From the NCBI GenBank assembly GCA_903926565.1, contig CAIYJU010000136.1:1-48482 (forward strand): 48,482 nt of DNA, given 5' to 3'. This document shows, one piece after another, positions 26,317 through 34,077 of the stretch (its first letter is position 1; each line of letters starts with the position of its first letter). This DNA comes from an uncultured Bacteroidales bacterium (GTDB taxonomy: Bacteria > Bacteroidota > Bacteroidia > Bacteroidales > FEN-979). The notes under the pieces were generated by a model. The model was not told the DNA's origin. It searched no databases and saw only the letters and a program-made list of their open reading frames with translations. Both the position numbers and the translations under genes were made by a program.

Positions 26317-26821
26317 ATTGCAGCCTCTCGTAGGTTATCTTAACATCTCCCACCGGAGCGTGTTCGATGACAACGATTTGCACTTTGCTGATCTCCAGTA
26401 TCTCAATGGTGAACTTCATCTTATTCTCCACATTTTTGGCCACGATCTTTGTCCCCTTGCCCTTCATTTTCCAGGTGGCATGCAATGGTTTTCCCGGGAA
26501 GTTTTTAACAGCGGTTTTATTTGCAAAGATCTCCATGGTGGCGCGTCTTTCCGATTGAACCAACCTGTCGAGTGCCTCGTCTTTCCTTGACACTCCGCCT
26601 TCGCCGCCAGGTTTTCCTGTTTTTGATTGCTGCTGCTCCTTATTGCCTGCCATGGCGGGTGATGCGAGCAAGGCTGAAGAGTCAACGATTTTTTCAACCT
26701 TGACAGGTGTCCATAATCCGACAATGATCTTTTCATTCGGATGTGAGGTGATGGCGCAGGAAGTGGCGACCATGACGGTAATTGCAATGGCAAAAATGGT
26801 AAAGATTCTGTTTCTGTTCAT
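26315..26821 (-). CDS. Hypothetical lipoprotein (lipocalin-like)
   Basis: A 168-residue protein with a signal peptide and lipobox Cys22 (VMVATSCAIT). After GLWTPVKVEKI, the usual strand opening of small lipocalin-like Bacteroidetes lipoproteins, comes a Gln/Lys/Gly-rich insert (NKEQQQSKTGKPGGEGG) and then beta strands (RATMEIFANKTAVKNFPGKPLHATWKMKGKGTKIVAKNVE, KMKFTIEILEISKVQIVV). The alternating strand pattern resembles domains that measure the difference between predicted and measured barrels, but no function can be given. Single gene flanked by a hairpin repeat and by the acyl-CoA synthetase gene. Confidence 0.7.
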   Translation of the reverse strand: MNRNRIFTIFAIAITVMVATSCAITSHPNEKIIVGLWTPVKVEKIVDSSALLASPAMAGNKEQQQSKTGKPGGEGGVSRKDEALDRLVQSERRATMEIFANKTAVKNFPGKPLHATWKMKGKGTKIVAKNVENKMKFTIEILEISKVQIVVIEHAPVGDVKITYERLQ

Positions 26822-26862
26822 GTTTATAAATTTAGCTTTCTAACGAAAATTATGGTTAATTA

Positions 26863-29547
26863 TTATAGGACTTTCATTACGTCAACCGTTGAATCGTGGT
26901 TGTTTACTTTAACTTCGAAGCCGCGCTTTTGAAAAACCGAGATCATCCGCTTGTTATCGGTTGTGGTTTGGGCCACGATTTTCTTCAGCTTCCCTCCTTC
27001 TGCCACCTCCATGCAAAAATCGGTGAGGATATTTCCAAGATCCTTTTGCTGCCATGCATCTGCAATCAGAACCGCATATTCTACAGTTTCGTGATCGGGA
27101 TCTGCGACCAGGCGGCCAACGCCGATCAGCTTCTTTTGCCCCTCCTCCATGATTTCAGCCACAATGGCAATTTCGCGATCATAGTCAATATAGCAGTAGC
27201 GCGTTGCAACCTCATGGGTTTCCCAGTGAAAAAAGTACCGGAACCGGTTGTACAGCGACTCCTTCGAACACGATCCCAGCATGGCAAGCCACAATGGCTC
27301 ATCTTCCGGCTTGATCGGCCGCAGCAATACCGCAGTTCCATCCTGCAGAACGGTTGATTTTACGTATTTCTCCGGATAAGGATGCAGGGCCAGGTGGGTA
27401 TAAGGATCCTCCTCCCGCCTTACAACCGTTGAATCCACAACAATCCGGGCATCAAGCGCAACAACATCATCTGGGGTAACAAGCAGCGGATTGATGTCCA
27501 GCTCAGTGATCTCAGGGTAATCCGCTGCCAGGTACGACAGCCTGATCATCACCTGGATGAGTTTATCGACGTTCTTCGGGGGTGTTCCTCGATATCCGCG
27601 AAGGAGCGGCCAGATTTTAAGAGATTCTATCATGTGGCGCGCCAGCCGTTCGTTCAGCGGCGGAAATCCAAGGGCTTTATCCCCAAATAATTCGGCAGTG
27701 ATTCCTCCCATCCCTACCATGATAACGGTGCCAAATATGTTGTCTTTTTTAATGCCCAGGATCATCTCCACCGAATCTTTGGCGGAGGCCATCTTCTGCA
27801 CTGTCACCCCTTCAATCAGGGCTTCAGGGCATTTGGAGTTTACCGACTCCATCATTCTCTCATAGCCGGCGCGGACCAGTTTTTCGGTTCCCAGGTCGAG
27901 CTGAACACCCCCCACATCCGATTTATGGGTGATGTCATGGGAGTGTATTTTGAGAACCACCGGGTAACCGATGCGTGCAGCAATGTCAACCGCCTCATCG
28001 GCGTTTAATGCGAAAAAAGGCTTCGTCGTGGCTATCCCGAAATTTTCCAGGATGGTTTTCGAGGTGTTTTCGGGAAGAACGGACGGCTGACCGGCAACCA
28101 GGTTTTCAAATGAAATCCTGAGCTGCTGCCGGTCAAGGCTGAATTCCACAGGAATATCTTTGGGCGTTTCATAAAGCGTTGCCAGGTTCCGGTTATAGGC
28201 CACCATCGTCATAAATGCCCTGATGGCCTGTTCGGGTGTTTTATAAGACGGGATCCCGTTCTCAACAAGGATGTCGTCGGCCCTGTGCATGCTCTGGCCA
28301 CCCAGCCATGCCGCCAATATCGGCTTATGGGTGGTTGCAACCAGGGCGCTGATCTCTTTTGCCGTTGCATCCGGGTTGGTCATGGCCTGCGGCGTCAGGA
28401 TGACAAGAACCGCATCAACACCCGGGTCTGCCAGTACGATCTGTGTGGCTTTGGCTATCCGTTTCGAGCGGGCATCACCCAGCACATCCACGGGGTTGCC
28501 ATGCGACCAGTAGGCAGGAAGATTTTCATTCAACGCTGCCATTGTTGCCTCCGAAAGCGCAGCAAGAACACCGTTTGCAGCGATCAGGGCATCCGTTGCC
28601 ATCACGCCCGGACCACCGGCATTGGTGATGATTCCGAGCCGGGGGCCCTGTGGAAATTTCCCGCGGCCAATCATCTCAGCCACACTGAAGATGTCTCCGA
28701 TCTCATAAACCCTGGCCAGTCCTGCCCTTTGGAAGGCAGCATCATAAACGGCATCCTCCGACGCCATGGCCCCTGTATGCGACGCCGCCACCTGTGCCGA
28801 TTCGGGAAATCTCCCGGCTTTATACACAATGATCGGCTTTTTGCGGGCAAAAGCCCTCGCCGCCGTCATGAATTTACGGGGATTCTGAATTGATTCGATA
28901 TAGAGGATGATGCAATGGGTTTGCTCATCCTCCCCGAAATAGTCGATCAGGTCGCCAAACTCCACATCGATGCTGTTGCCGATGGAGACAAACTGTGAAA
29001 ACCCGATCTTCCCCTCCATGGCCCAGTCAAGAACCGAAGTGCACAGCGCTCCCGACTGGGAAATAAAGGCAATGTTCCCGGGTTTGGGCATGTCGGCCGC
29101 AAATGAAGCATTCAGCTTCAGCCCGGGAACGATGATCCCAAGGCAGTTCGGGCCGATGACCCGCATCCCCTCATAATTCCGGATTTCAGCCCGGATCTGA
29201 TCTTCCAGTTTCTTTCCCTCTTCGCCGATCTCTTTAAAACCTGCCGACATGATGATGATGCCGCGAATCCCGAACTCCCCGCATTCCCTGATCACGGAAA
29301 GTACTTTTTCAGCAGCGGTGCAGATAATGGCAAGATCGGGAACTTTTGGAAGGCTCTTCACCTCCGGATAACACGGAATACCCATCACCGCTTCGTTGTC
29401 GGGATTTACCGGGTAAACCACGCCCCTGAAACCGCCGCTTACAAGGTTGATCAGGACCTTCCCGCTCACACTGTTGGGGTTGGTCGTGACGCCGATCAGT
29501 GCGATCCGCCGGGGATTGAAGATGTTGTTGAGTTTGTGGATGTTCAT
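26863..29547 (-). CDS. ADP-forming acyl-CoA synthetase fused to GNAT acetyltransferase
   Basis: An 894-residue fusion, starting at the ATG at 29547 (MNIHKLNNIF). Residues about 8-135 are a CoA-binding Rossmann domain (RRIALIGVTTNP). Residues about 150-460 are the succinyl-CoA-ligase-like part with the phospho-His motif AASHTGAMASEDAV (H257). Residues about 490-710 are an ATP-grasp domain (GYPVVLKIHSHDITHKSDVGGV, MVGMGGITAEL, ELDINPLLV). The last ~160 residues are a GNAT domain (AVLLRPIKPEDEPLWLAML, IVAEIMEEGQKKLIGVGRLV, AWQQKDLGNILTDF). The fusion is that of the Pat/AcuA-like protein acetyltransferases, but here the phospho-His is retained, so acyl-CoA synthesis (acetate + ATP with ADP release, or the reverse) is still possible. 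Both roles are inferred. Confidence 0.88.
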   Translation of the reverse strand: MNIHKLNNIFNPRRIALIGVTTNPNSVSGKVLINLVSGGFRGVVYPVNPDNEAVMGIPCYPEVKSLPKVPDLAIICTAAEKVLSVIRECGEFGIRGIIIMSAGFKEIGEEGKKLEDQIRAEIRNYEGMRVIGPNCLGIIVPGLKLNASFAADMPKPGNIAFISQSGALCTSVLDWAMEGKIGFSQFVSIGNSIDVEFGDLIDYFGEDEQTHCIILYIESIQNPRKFMTAARAFARKKPIIVYKAGRFPESAQVAASHTGAMASEDAVYDAAFQRAGLARVYEIGDIFSVAEMIGRGKFPQGPRLGIITNAGGPGVMATDALIAANGVLAALSEATMAALNENLPAYWSHGNPVDVLGDARSKRIAKATQIVLADPGVDAVLVILTPQAMTNPDATAKEISALVATTHKPILAAWLGGQSMHRADDILVENGIPSYKTPEQAIRAFMTMVAYNRNLATLYETPKDIPVEFSLDRQQLRISFENLVAGQPSVLPENTSKTILENFGIATTKPFFALNADEAVDIAARIGYPVVLKIHSHDITHKSDVGGVQLDLGTEKLVRAGYERMMESVNSKCPEALIEGVTVQKMASAKDSVEMILGIKKDNIFGTVIMVGMGGITAELFGDKALGFPPLNERLARHMIESLKIWPLLRGYRGTPPKNVDKLIQVMIRLSYLAADYPEITELDINPLLVTPDDVVALDARIVVDSTVVRREEDPYTHLALHPYPEKYVKSTVLQDGTAVLLRPIKPEDEPLWLAMLGSCSKESLYNRFRYFFHWETHEVATRYCYIDYDREIAIVAEIMEEGQKKLIGVGRLVADPDHETVEYAVLIADAWQQKDLGNILTDFCMEVAEGGKLKKIVAQTTTDNKRMISVFQKRGFEVKVNNHDSTVDVMKVL

Positions 29548-29757
29548 TTTAAAAGTCGAACGGGTGGACAAGCAGTAAACGGTCGGGGGAGGTCATAAAG
29601 CCGGGTACGATTTCAGGGAGCAAATTTAGGGTTATTTTCAGGATCTGCAACAAGTGACGACAGAGACAACACCATATCAGTACGTTATTCTGTTATGTAA
29701 TTAACAATTGGGGAAAAAATTGCACCTTTGCACTCCGAAACCAAAACCTGAAGTTGC

Positions 29758-31185
29758 ATGAAACAATTGTTAACCATTACATTAACCGGGATCCTGCTGA
29801 CCACCCGGCTCCTTGCCCAAAACCCTGCCCCGAAATCTGAACCGGAAGCAAAACCCGCTGCCACTGAAACAAAAAAAACACCTCTTTTCGGAATTAGCTT
29901 CTCTGGATACGTCAACACCGATATTTTCTTTGACACCCGTCAAACAGTGATGGCCCGTGAAGGCCAATGGCTTTTTTATCCTGAAAAGGTCAAACTTGAT
30001 CCCGATGGCAACGACATCAACGCGAAAGGGACTTACAACATTCTAAGCATCCAGACAAGGGTGACGGGAACCATCACCGGCCCGGATATTTTTAAAGCCA
30101 AAACCTCGGGATTGATTGAAGGCGAATTTTACGGAAATGTCAACACCAACATGAATGTGTTCAGGCTGCGGCATGCTTTTGTCAAACTCAACTGGGCCAA
30201 AACCGAGCTGCTCCTGGGACAGACCTGGCATCCGCTCTATTTGCCTGCAGCTTCGCCCGAACCTGTTTCTTTGAACGGGGGCGCTCCATTTGTTATTTTT
30301 ACCCGCAACCCGCAGGTCAGGGTCACCCGTCAGATTGGAAACTTTAAACTGCTGCTTGCAGCTATTTCACAGGTGGATGCCACAAGCACCGGCCCAGATG
30401 GTCCAAGCGCGAAATATCTCCGGAATTCCATCATCCCAGAATTTGCATTCCAGGTGCAATATGGTGTTGCATATCCGGAGAAAAAAAGCGAATTCCTCAT
30501 CGGCGCCAGCGTGGACTACCTGATGCTGACCCCACGGCTCGGAACCATGGTCGTGAAAACACCCGCTGTTGACACCATTTACAACAACCAGGTTCACCAC
30601 ACCGATGCCGTCATCGTGAATTATAAAACCACGGCAAAGTCTCCCGCCCTCACCTTTAACTTCTTTGCAAAACTGAAATTGGCGAAAGTCACCATGAAAC
30701 TGGGCGGCGTTTACGGGGAAAACTGCTTTGCCTACAACATGATTGGCGGGTATGCCGTAAAAAGCATGGTTGATCCCAACAAAGGAATTGTCGATTATGC
30801 CGCCATCCGCACCGCCACTGTATGGGCCGACTTTAAAACCAACGGAACAAAATTATCAGCCGGTATCTATGCCGGGTTCAGCAAAAACCTTGGTGCCGGA
30901 ACAGACCTGAGTTATATCAAAAATGCCGAAAAATTCCAGGTTGTTAAAATCGACGGCACTGTGCCTGCGAACATCGCAGAGCCTTTCTATTCCCGTGGCG
31001 CCAGCGCCGACTACCTCTACCGGGTTGCCCCCCGGCTGATACTCACGGTAAGCAAACTGAAGTTTGCTTCTGAGCTTGACTACACGGTTGCTGCCTATGG
31101 CAAAACGAACAGCAACGGAACGGTTTCCGATTCAAAGGAGATCGGCAACCTGAGGATATTGCTGGGGGTTTACTACTATTTTTAA
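29758..31185 (+). CDS. Outer-membrane beta-barrel (porin-like) protein
   Basis: A 475-residue protein with a signal peptide (MKQLLTITLTGILLTTRLLAQ) and a low-complexity Pro/Ala/Glu linker (NPAPKSEPEAKPAATETKK). The body is an alternating amphipathic pattern (FGISFSGYVNTDIFFDTRQ, NVFRLRHAFVKLNWAKTELLLGQTWHPLYL, VDYLMLTPRLG, TFNFFAKLKLAKVTMKLGGVYGENCF) and ends with strands LRILLGVYYYF, whose terminal Phe is the barrel-insertion signal. The RLRHAFVKLNW and LLLGQTWHPL blocks resemble porins of the OprO/DcaP style. Substrate unknown. A CACCTTTG element (29723-29730), close to the -7 consensus, lies 28 bases before the ATG. Confidence 0.8.
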   Translation: MKQLLTITLTGILLTTRLLAQNPAPKSEPEAKPAATETKKTPLFGISFSGYVNTDIFFDTRQTVMAREGQWLFYPEKVKLDPDGNDINAKGTYNILSIQTRVTGTITGPDIFKAKTSGLIEGEFYGNVNTNMNVFRLRHAFVKLNWAKTELLLGQTWHPLYLPAASPEPVSLNGGAPFVIFTRNPQVRVTRQIGNFKLLLAAISQVDATSTGPDGPSAKYLRNSIIPEFAFQVQYGVAYPEKKSEFLIGASVDYLMLTPRLGTMVVKTPAVDTIYNNQVHHTDAVIVNYKTTAKSPALTFNFFAKLKLAKVTMKLGGVYGENCFAYNMIGGYAVKSMVDPNKGIVDYAAIRTATVWADFKTNGTKLSAGIYAGFSKNLGAGTDLSYIKNAEKFQVVKIDGTVPANIAEPFYSRGASADYLYRVAPRLILTVSKLKFASELDYTVAAYGKTNSNGTVSDSKEIGNLRILLGVYYYF

Positions 31186-31203
31186 GAACTTTTCAATCCC
31201 GCA

Positions 31204-31242
31204 TACCACCTTTTGCTGCTTTTGCTGATTAAGCAGGAAAAA
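31204..31242 (+). repeat. Copy 2 of the CACCTTTTG-N9-CTGATTAAGCAGG motif
   Basis: Reads CACCTTTTG, nine bases (CTGCTTTTG), CTGATTAAGCAGGAAAA on the plus strand, just after the porin-like gene. Confidence 0.8.
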
Positions 31243-31313
31243 GCGATCACAAATTGTGACAACCTCAATGTTTTCGGCAAATACAAGCCTTTTCCACCAG
31301 TTGGCTAATTTCT

Positions 31314-31454
31314 TTTCACGAAGATACACCGAGGTTAAACGAAGATTCACGAAGGTCACAATACAAAACGTTTAACCCTTTTTTAACGATTATCACCTTA
31401 AAGGGTGTGTTTTTCTTCGTGTAATTTTTTGAACCTTCTTTTACCTTCGTGAAA
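31314..31454. repeat. Imperfect hairpin repeat, 'CTTCGTG' type
   Basis: The arm 31314-31355 (TTTCACGAAG..., GATTCACGAAGG) pairs imperfectly with 31415-31454 (CTTCGTGTAA..., CCTTCGTGAAA). It belongs to the hairpin class seen at 476, 4821 and 18060. Confidence 0.75.
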
Positions 31455-31558
31455 TAACAAACACTTCCTTGCCCTGCCAGGCTTTCGATTGGAAGTAAAG
31501 GCAATCGGGATTAATCCTTTTTCCCGGGTAAATGGATTTTGTTTTTTGTCTCAACAGA

Positions 31559-31592
31559 TTACCTTTTCCTGTTTTCCTGATTAAGCAGAAAA
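31559..31592 (+). repeat. Copy 3 of the CTGATTAAGCAG motif
   Basis: Reads ACCTTTTC, eight bases, CTGATTAAGCAGAAAAGG. It ends three bases before the ORF6N ATG at 31596, so here it would overlap the leader or ribosome-contact region. Confidence 0.7.
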
Positions 31593-31595
31593 GGA

Positions 31596-32120
31596 ATGAT
31601 GGAAAACAAACTTTCAATTTCAGAGGAGTTGCTGGTTCAACGCATCTTTCTGGTAAGGGGAAAGAAAGTCATGCTTGATTTTGACCTGGCAACTTTATAC
31701 GGAGTAGAAACCCGCGCTTTAAAACAACAGGTAAAAAGAAACATAGAACGCTTTCCAGTCGATTTCATGTTTCTGCTGTCATCCCTGGAGGTAGATGAGA
31801 TGGTATCACAAAATGTGATACCGTCCAGGAGTTTCTTAGGTGGAGCAGCTCCAATGGCCTTTACTGAACTTGGAGTGGCAATGTTGTCTAGCGTTTTAAA
31901 AAGCAAAGGTGCGATTTCAGTCAACATCGCCATCATGCGTGCTTTTGTTAATCTCCGTCAATTGATTGATAGTAATAAGGATCTGATTAAACGTATCGAC
32001 TCCCTTGAAGAAAAATATGACAAGAAGTTCATGCTGGTTTTCGAAGCAATAAAAGAACTTATTCTGCAAGAAAACCAGCCAAGAGAAAAGATCGGGTATA
32101 AAATTCCGGGATCAGATTGA
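31596..32120 (+). CDS. ORF6N domain-containing protein
   Basis: A 174-residue protein. Residues about 8-95 match the ORF6N DNA-binding domain found with KilA-N and phage Rha/antirepressor proteins: VQRIFLVRGKKVMLDFDLATLYGVETRALKQQVKRNIERFPVDFMFLLSSLE, then PMAFTELGVAMLSSVLKSKGAISVNIAIMRAFVNLRQLI. A coiled-coil tail follows (KRIDSLEEKYDKKFMLVFEAIKELI). Single-gene ORF6N proteins are common in Bacteroidetes accessory DNA. DNA binding is likely, but the target is unknown. An ATG at 31599 could serve as well as 31596. It heads the accessory island that carries two toxin-antitoxin loci. Confidence 0.88.
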   Translation: MMENKLSISEELLVQRIFLVRGKKVMLDFDLATLYGVETRALKQQVKRNIERFPVDFMFLLSSLEVDEMVSQNVIPSRSFLGGAAPMAFTELGVAMLSSVLKSKGAISVNIAIMRAFVNLRQLIDSNKDLIKRIDSLEEKYDKKFMLVFEAIKELILQENQPREKIGYKIPGSD

Positions 32121-32143
32121 GGTAAAATAGGATGGAATTAATA

Positions 32144-32371
32144 TTTATGGTCAGCCTTCAGGAACATACTCCATCAGGCTATCAAACGGCAGTAAAAGCT
32201 ACGGGGGGAAGATGATTGTTGAGTAGTTGCCGGTACGTATAAGTTTTTTTTACCGCAGAGGGCCGCAGAGGTTTACGCAGAGGGCCGCAAAGAGTCTGGC
32301 ACAAATGTTTTTCTTTGCGGTTCTTTGCGCCTTCTTTGCGGCTCTCTGCGGTTAAAATTTATTGAACAACA
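32144..32371 (+). repeat. ~225-bp direct repeat, left copy
   Basis: Begins TTTATGGTCAGCCTTCAGG and ends near TTAAAATTTATTGAACAAC. The first ~100 bases are unique in style; the rest is a hairpin of CCGCAGAGG/CCTCTGCGG units (32250-32358). A copy of about 85-90% identity by eye lies at 33828-34052. A 22-codon frame beginning MVSLQEHT with the same stop is shared by both copies, but the differences are mostly amino-acid changing, so it is probably not coding. Confidence 0.85.
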
Positions 32372-32405
32372 AATTGATAATCATCGCATTTTTTGAGGTG
32401 TCTTT

Positions 32406-32738
32406 TTAGAACTGTAAATTTTCTATTTCCTTTTTTAACAGTGGTAAATGTCTGATGATCGTGCCCCAAATAATTTCATCATCAATCCGGTCATAACCAT
32501 GGATCACACGATTACGCATCCCAATTATTCGCTTCTTACTTGAAATAAGAATTGTTGAATCCAGTTGATCAATGCGATTCATGGCTTCGCCTATGATTTC
32601 AATCTCCCGTTCAATGGCCCGACGGAGCATTTTATTTGATTTGTAAACAGTAAAATCACGGCTTTCGCCAAGGTATTTTTCAATGGAATCGATGGACTCC
32701 TGAATATCAAACAGGAATTTTCTTACTTCACTATTCAT
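32406..32738 (-). CDS. HEPN-domain toxin (HepT/DUF86-like)
   Basis: A 110-residue helical protein from the ATG at 32738. It shows LFDIQESIDSIEKYLG, AIEREIEIIGEAMNRI and the catalytic RNase motif RNRVIHGYDRIDDEIIWG, that is R-x4-H-x-Y. In the HEPN/MNT type VII systems studied, the Tyr of this motif is modified (adenylylated) by the MNT partner and the RNase is thereby silenced. Its start overlaps the MNT stop by 8 bases, and the pair is transcribed MNT first. The motif is intact, so the toxin should be active. Confidence 0.9.
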   Translation of the reverse strand: MNSEVRKFLFDIQESIDSIEKYLGESRDFTVYKSNKMLRRAIEREIEIIGEAMNRIDQLDSTILISSKKRIIGMRNRVIHGYDRIDDEIIWGTIIRHLPLLKKEIENLQF

Positions 32739-33033
32739 AAAGCAGAACTTTAGATTGATTAACGGAATCAATAAAGTATGGATTTGATAAAGATTTATCT
32801 GTCACCAAATCAACAGGACGTTGGAACAGCGCCTCAAATTTTTCAGCTAACTCAAAATAAGCGTCCGCATAATCGCTATAATCCATCGGTTTAAATGAAA
32901 TCAGCAGGTCTATATCACTATTTTCATTGAAGTTATCTGAGCAAACCGAACCAAAAGCGAATAATGTCTTTACCTTGAAAGACCTGCATAATGCATCTAT
33001 CTGGTCAATATTTTCATTAATTATCGGTTGCAT
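32731..33033 (-). CDS. Minimal nucleotidyltransferase antitoxin (MNT/MntA-like)
   Basis: A 100-residue nucleotidyltransferase with FAFGSVCSDNFNENSDIDLLISF (the GS-x10-DxD motif) and a third acidic residue in RPVDLVTDKSL. It is the partner of the HEPN protein that follows with an 8-base overlap, and probably neutralises it by adding AMP groups. The pair is encoded on the minus strand between the two 225-bp direct repeats. Confidence 0.9.
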   Translation of the reverse strand: MQPIINENIDQIDALCRSFKVKTLFAFGSVCSDNFNENSDIDLLISFKPMDYSDYADAYFELAEKFEALFQRPVDLVTDKSLSNPYFIDSVNQSKVLLYE

Positions 33034-33182
33034 TGCCTTTCTTTTTTACAAATATATGAAATCCACAACTTTTTGCTGTCCTTTATTTTACATTCTCAAC
33101 CCTGGCAATGGCCAATGAAAGGTGGAGTTGTTTTGTGCCTCATTTTTCAGTACTTTTGCTATATCAATTAAACACGACTAAG

Positions 33183-33428
33183 ATGAAAGCCATAGATATA
33201 AATACAACACTCATTGAGGGTTACCTGAGGCTGCTGGACAATCTTAGCCCAAGCAACAAACTTGACCTCATCTCAAAACTTACGCTGTCGGTTAAGACTG
33301 ACATCACCGAGCGGAAAAACTCTTTTTACAAGGCATTTGGTGCCTGGGATTCAAAACAAACGGCTGACGAAATCATCAATGACATGAGGAATAGCAGAAC
33401 CTTAAACCGGCAAATTGAACAGTTTTGA
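33183..33428 (+). CDS. VapB-like antitoxin of a degraded VapBC pair
   Basis: An 81-residue protein: MKAIDINTTLIEGYLRLLDNLSPSNKLDLISKLTLSVK, then KNSFYKAFGAWDSKQTADEIINDMRNSRTLNRQIEQF. The final block is the toxin-binding tail typical of Bacteroidetes antitoxins that precede PIN toxins. The stop overlaps the toxin start (33425) by 4 bases. I start at the ATG at 33183; the longer frame from 33108 has no support. Its toxin is broken, so it may be kept only as a relic or an anti-addiction gene. Confidence 0.8.
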   Translation: MKAIDINTTLIEGYLRLLDNLSPSNKLDLISKLTLSVKTDITERKNSFYKAFGAWDSKQTADEIINDMRNSRTLNRQIEQF

Positions 33429-33771
33429 AAAAATACCTTATTGACACGAACATTTGCATTTATTACATCAAAGGCAAATTTGATCTCAATAAAAAATTTG
33501 AGAAAGCCAATCCCGATAACTGTTTTATTTCGGAAATCACACTCGCCGAATTAATGTTTGGTGTTGAAAACAGCGAAAAAAAGGATAAAAACTACCTCTT
33601 GACCTGTATGCAAAAGAGAAATCCCGATTAAGAAAAGCCGGAACTCCGGTTGACGACTTTGACTTGTTGATTGGTGTTACCTCTGTCACACATAATTTGA
33701 CATTGGTGACAAACAATACTGACCATTTCACCAGAATAAAAGGTATTGCGTTGGAGGATTGGACGAAATGA
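33425..33771 (+). pseudogene. PIN-domain toxin (VapC-like), inactivated by internal deletion and frameshift
   Basis: The frame starts as a PIN protein (KKYLIDTNICIYYIKGKF, ISEITLAELMFGVENSEKKDKN) but stops early at 33631. A different frame from about 33600 to the TGA at 33769-33771 then reads DLYAKEKSRLRKAGTPVDDFDLLIGVTSVTHNLTLVTNNTDHFTRIKGIALEDWTK, which is the normal PIN C-terminus. Typical members have about 25 more residues (helix and strand with an ILPxD-like region) between these parts. So about 70 bases were lost near 33592-33603 and the frame shifted. The catalytic Asp7, Glu and Asp blocks survive, but the chain cannot be made as one protein. Confidence 0.85.
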
Positions 33772-33804
33772 TTTTAAACTGATTAAATAAAAAAACATAG
33801 CGAG

Positions 33805-33829
33805 AATCCCGGGCACCCGGGATTTTTTT
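33805..33829 (+). terminator. Rho-independent terminator after the VapC pseudogene
   Basis: The stem AATCCCGGG / CCCGGGATT (33805-33813 and 33816-33824) with a CA loop is followed by a run of seven T. It stands directly in front of the right copy of the direct repeat. Confidence 0.8.
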
Positions 33830-34052
33830 ATGGTCAGCCTTCAGGAACATACGCTATCAGGCTTTCAAACGGAAGTAAAAGCTATGGCGGGAAGATGATT
33901 GTTGAGTAGTTGCCGGTACATATACGTTTTTTTACCGCAGAGAGCCGCTGAGGTTTACGCAGAGAACCGCAAAGAGGGGCATCTTTTCTTTCTTTGCGGT
34001 TCTTTGCGCCTTCTCTGCGGCCCTCTGCGGTTAAATTTTATTGAACAATAAT
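33828..34052 (+). repeat. ~225-bp direct repeat, right copy
   Basis: Same orientation as the left copy at 32144-32371, starting TTTATGGTCAGCC and ending TTGAACAATAA, with an internal hairpin of CCGCAGAG/CTCTGCGG units (33930-34035). The two copies enclose the HEPN/MNT and VapBC-type loci. No gene lies between 33772 and 34077 apart from this repeat and the terminator. Confidence 0.85.
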
Positions 34053-34077
34053 TTTGTCCAGAATCCCCGGGCTCGGT

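Larger units (their letters stand above)
31186..31595. other. 410-base intergenic region with three repeats
   Basis: No gene is supported here. It holds motif copy 2 (31204-31242), a long hairpin of CTTCGTG units (31314-31454) with a smaller AACCCTT/AAGGGT hairpin inside, and motif copy 3 (31559-31592) that ends directly before the ORF6N start. The open frames on the minus strand run through these repeats and look spurious. Confidence 0.75.

Noticed and set aside
31132..31359. 75-residue minus-strand ORF
   Set aside because: It runs from a hairpin repeat through motif copy 2 into the 3' end of the porin-like gene; it has no protein-like composition.
32147..32214. 22-codon ORF (MVSLQEHT...) shared by both direct-repeat copies as a real peptide gene
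   Set aside because: Five of the six differences between copies change the amino acid, so there is no sign of selection on the peptide.
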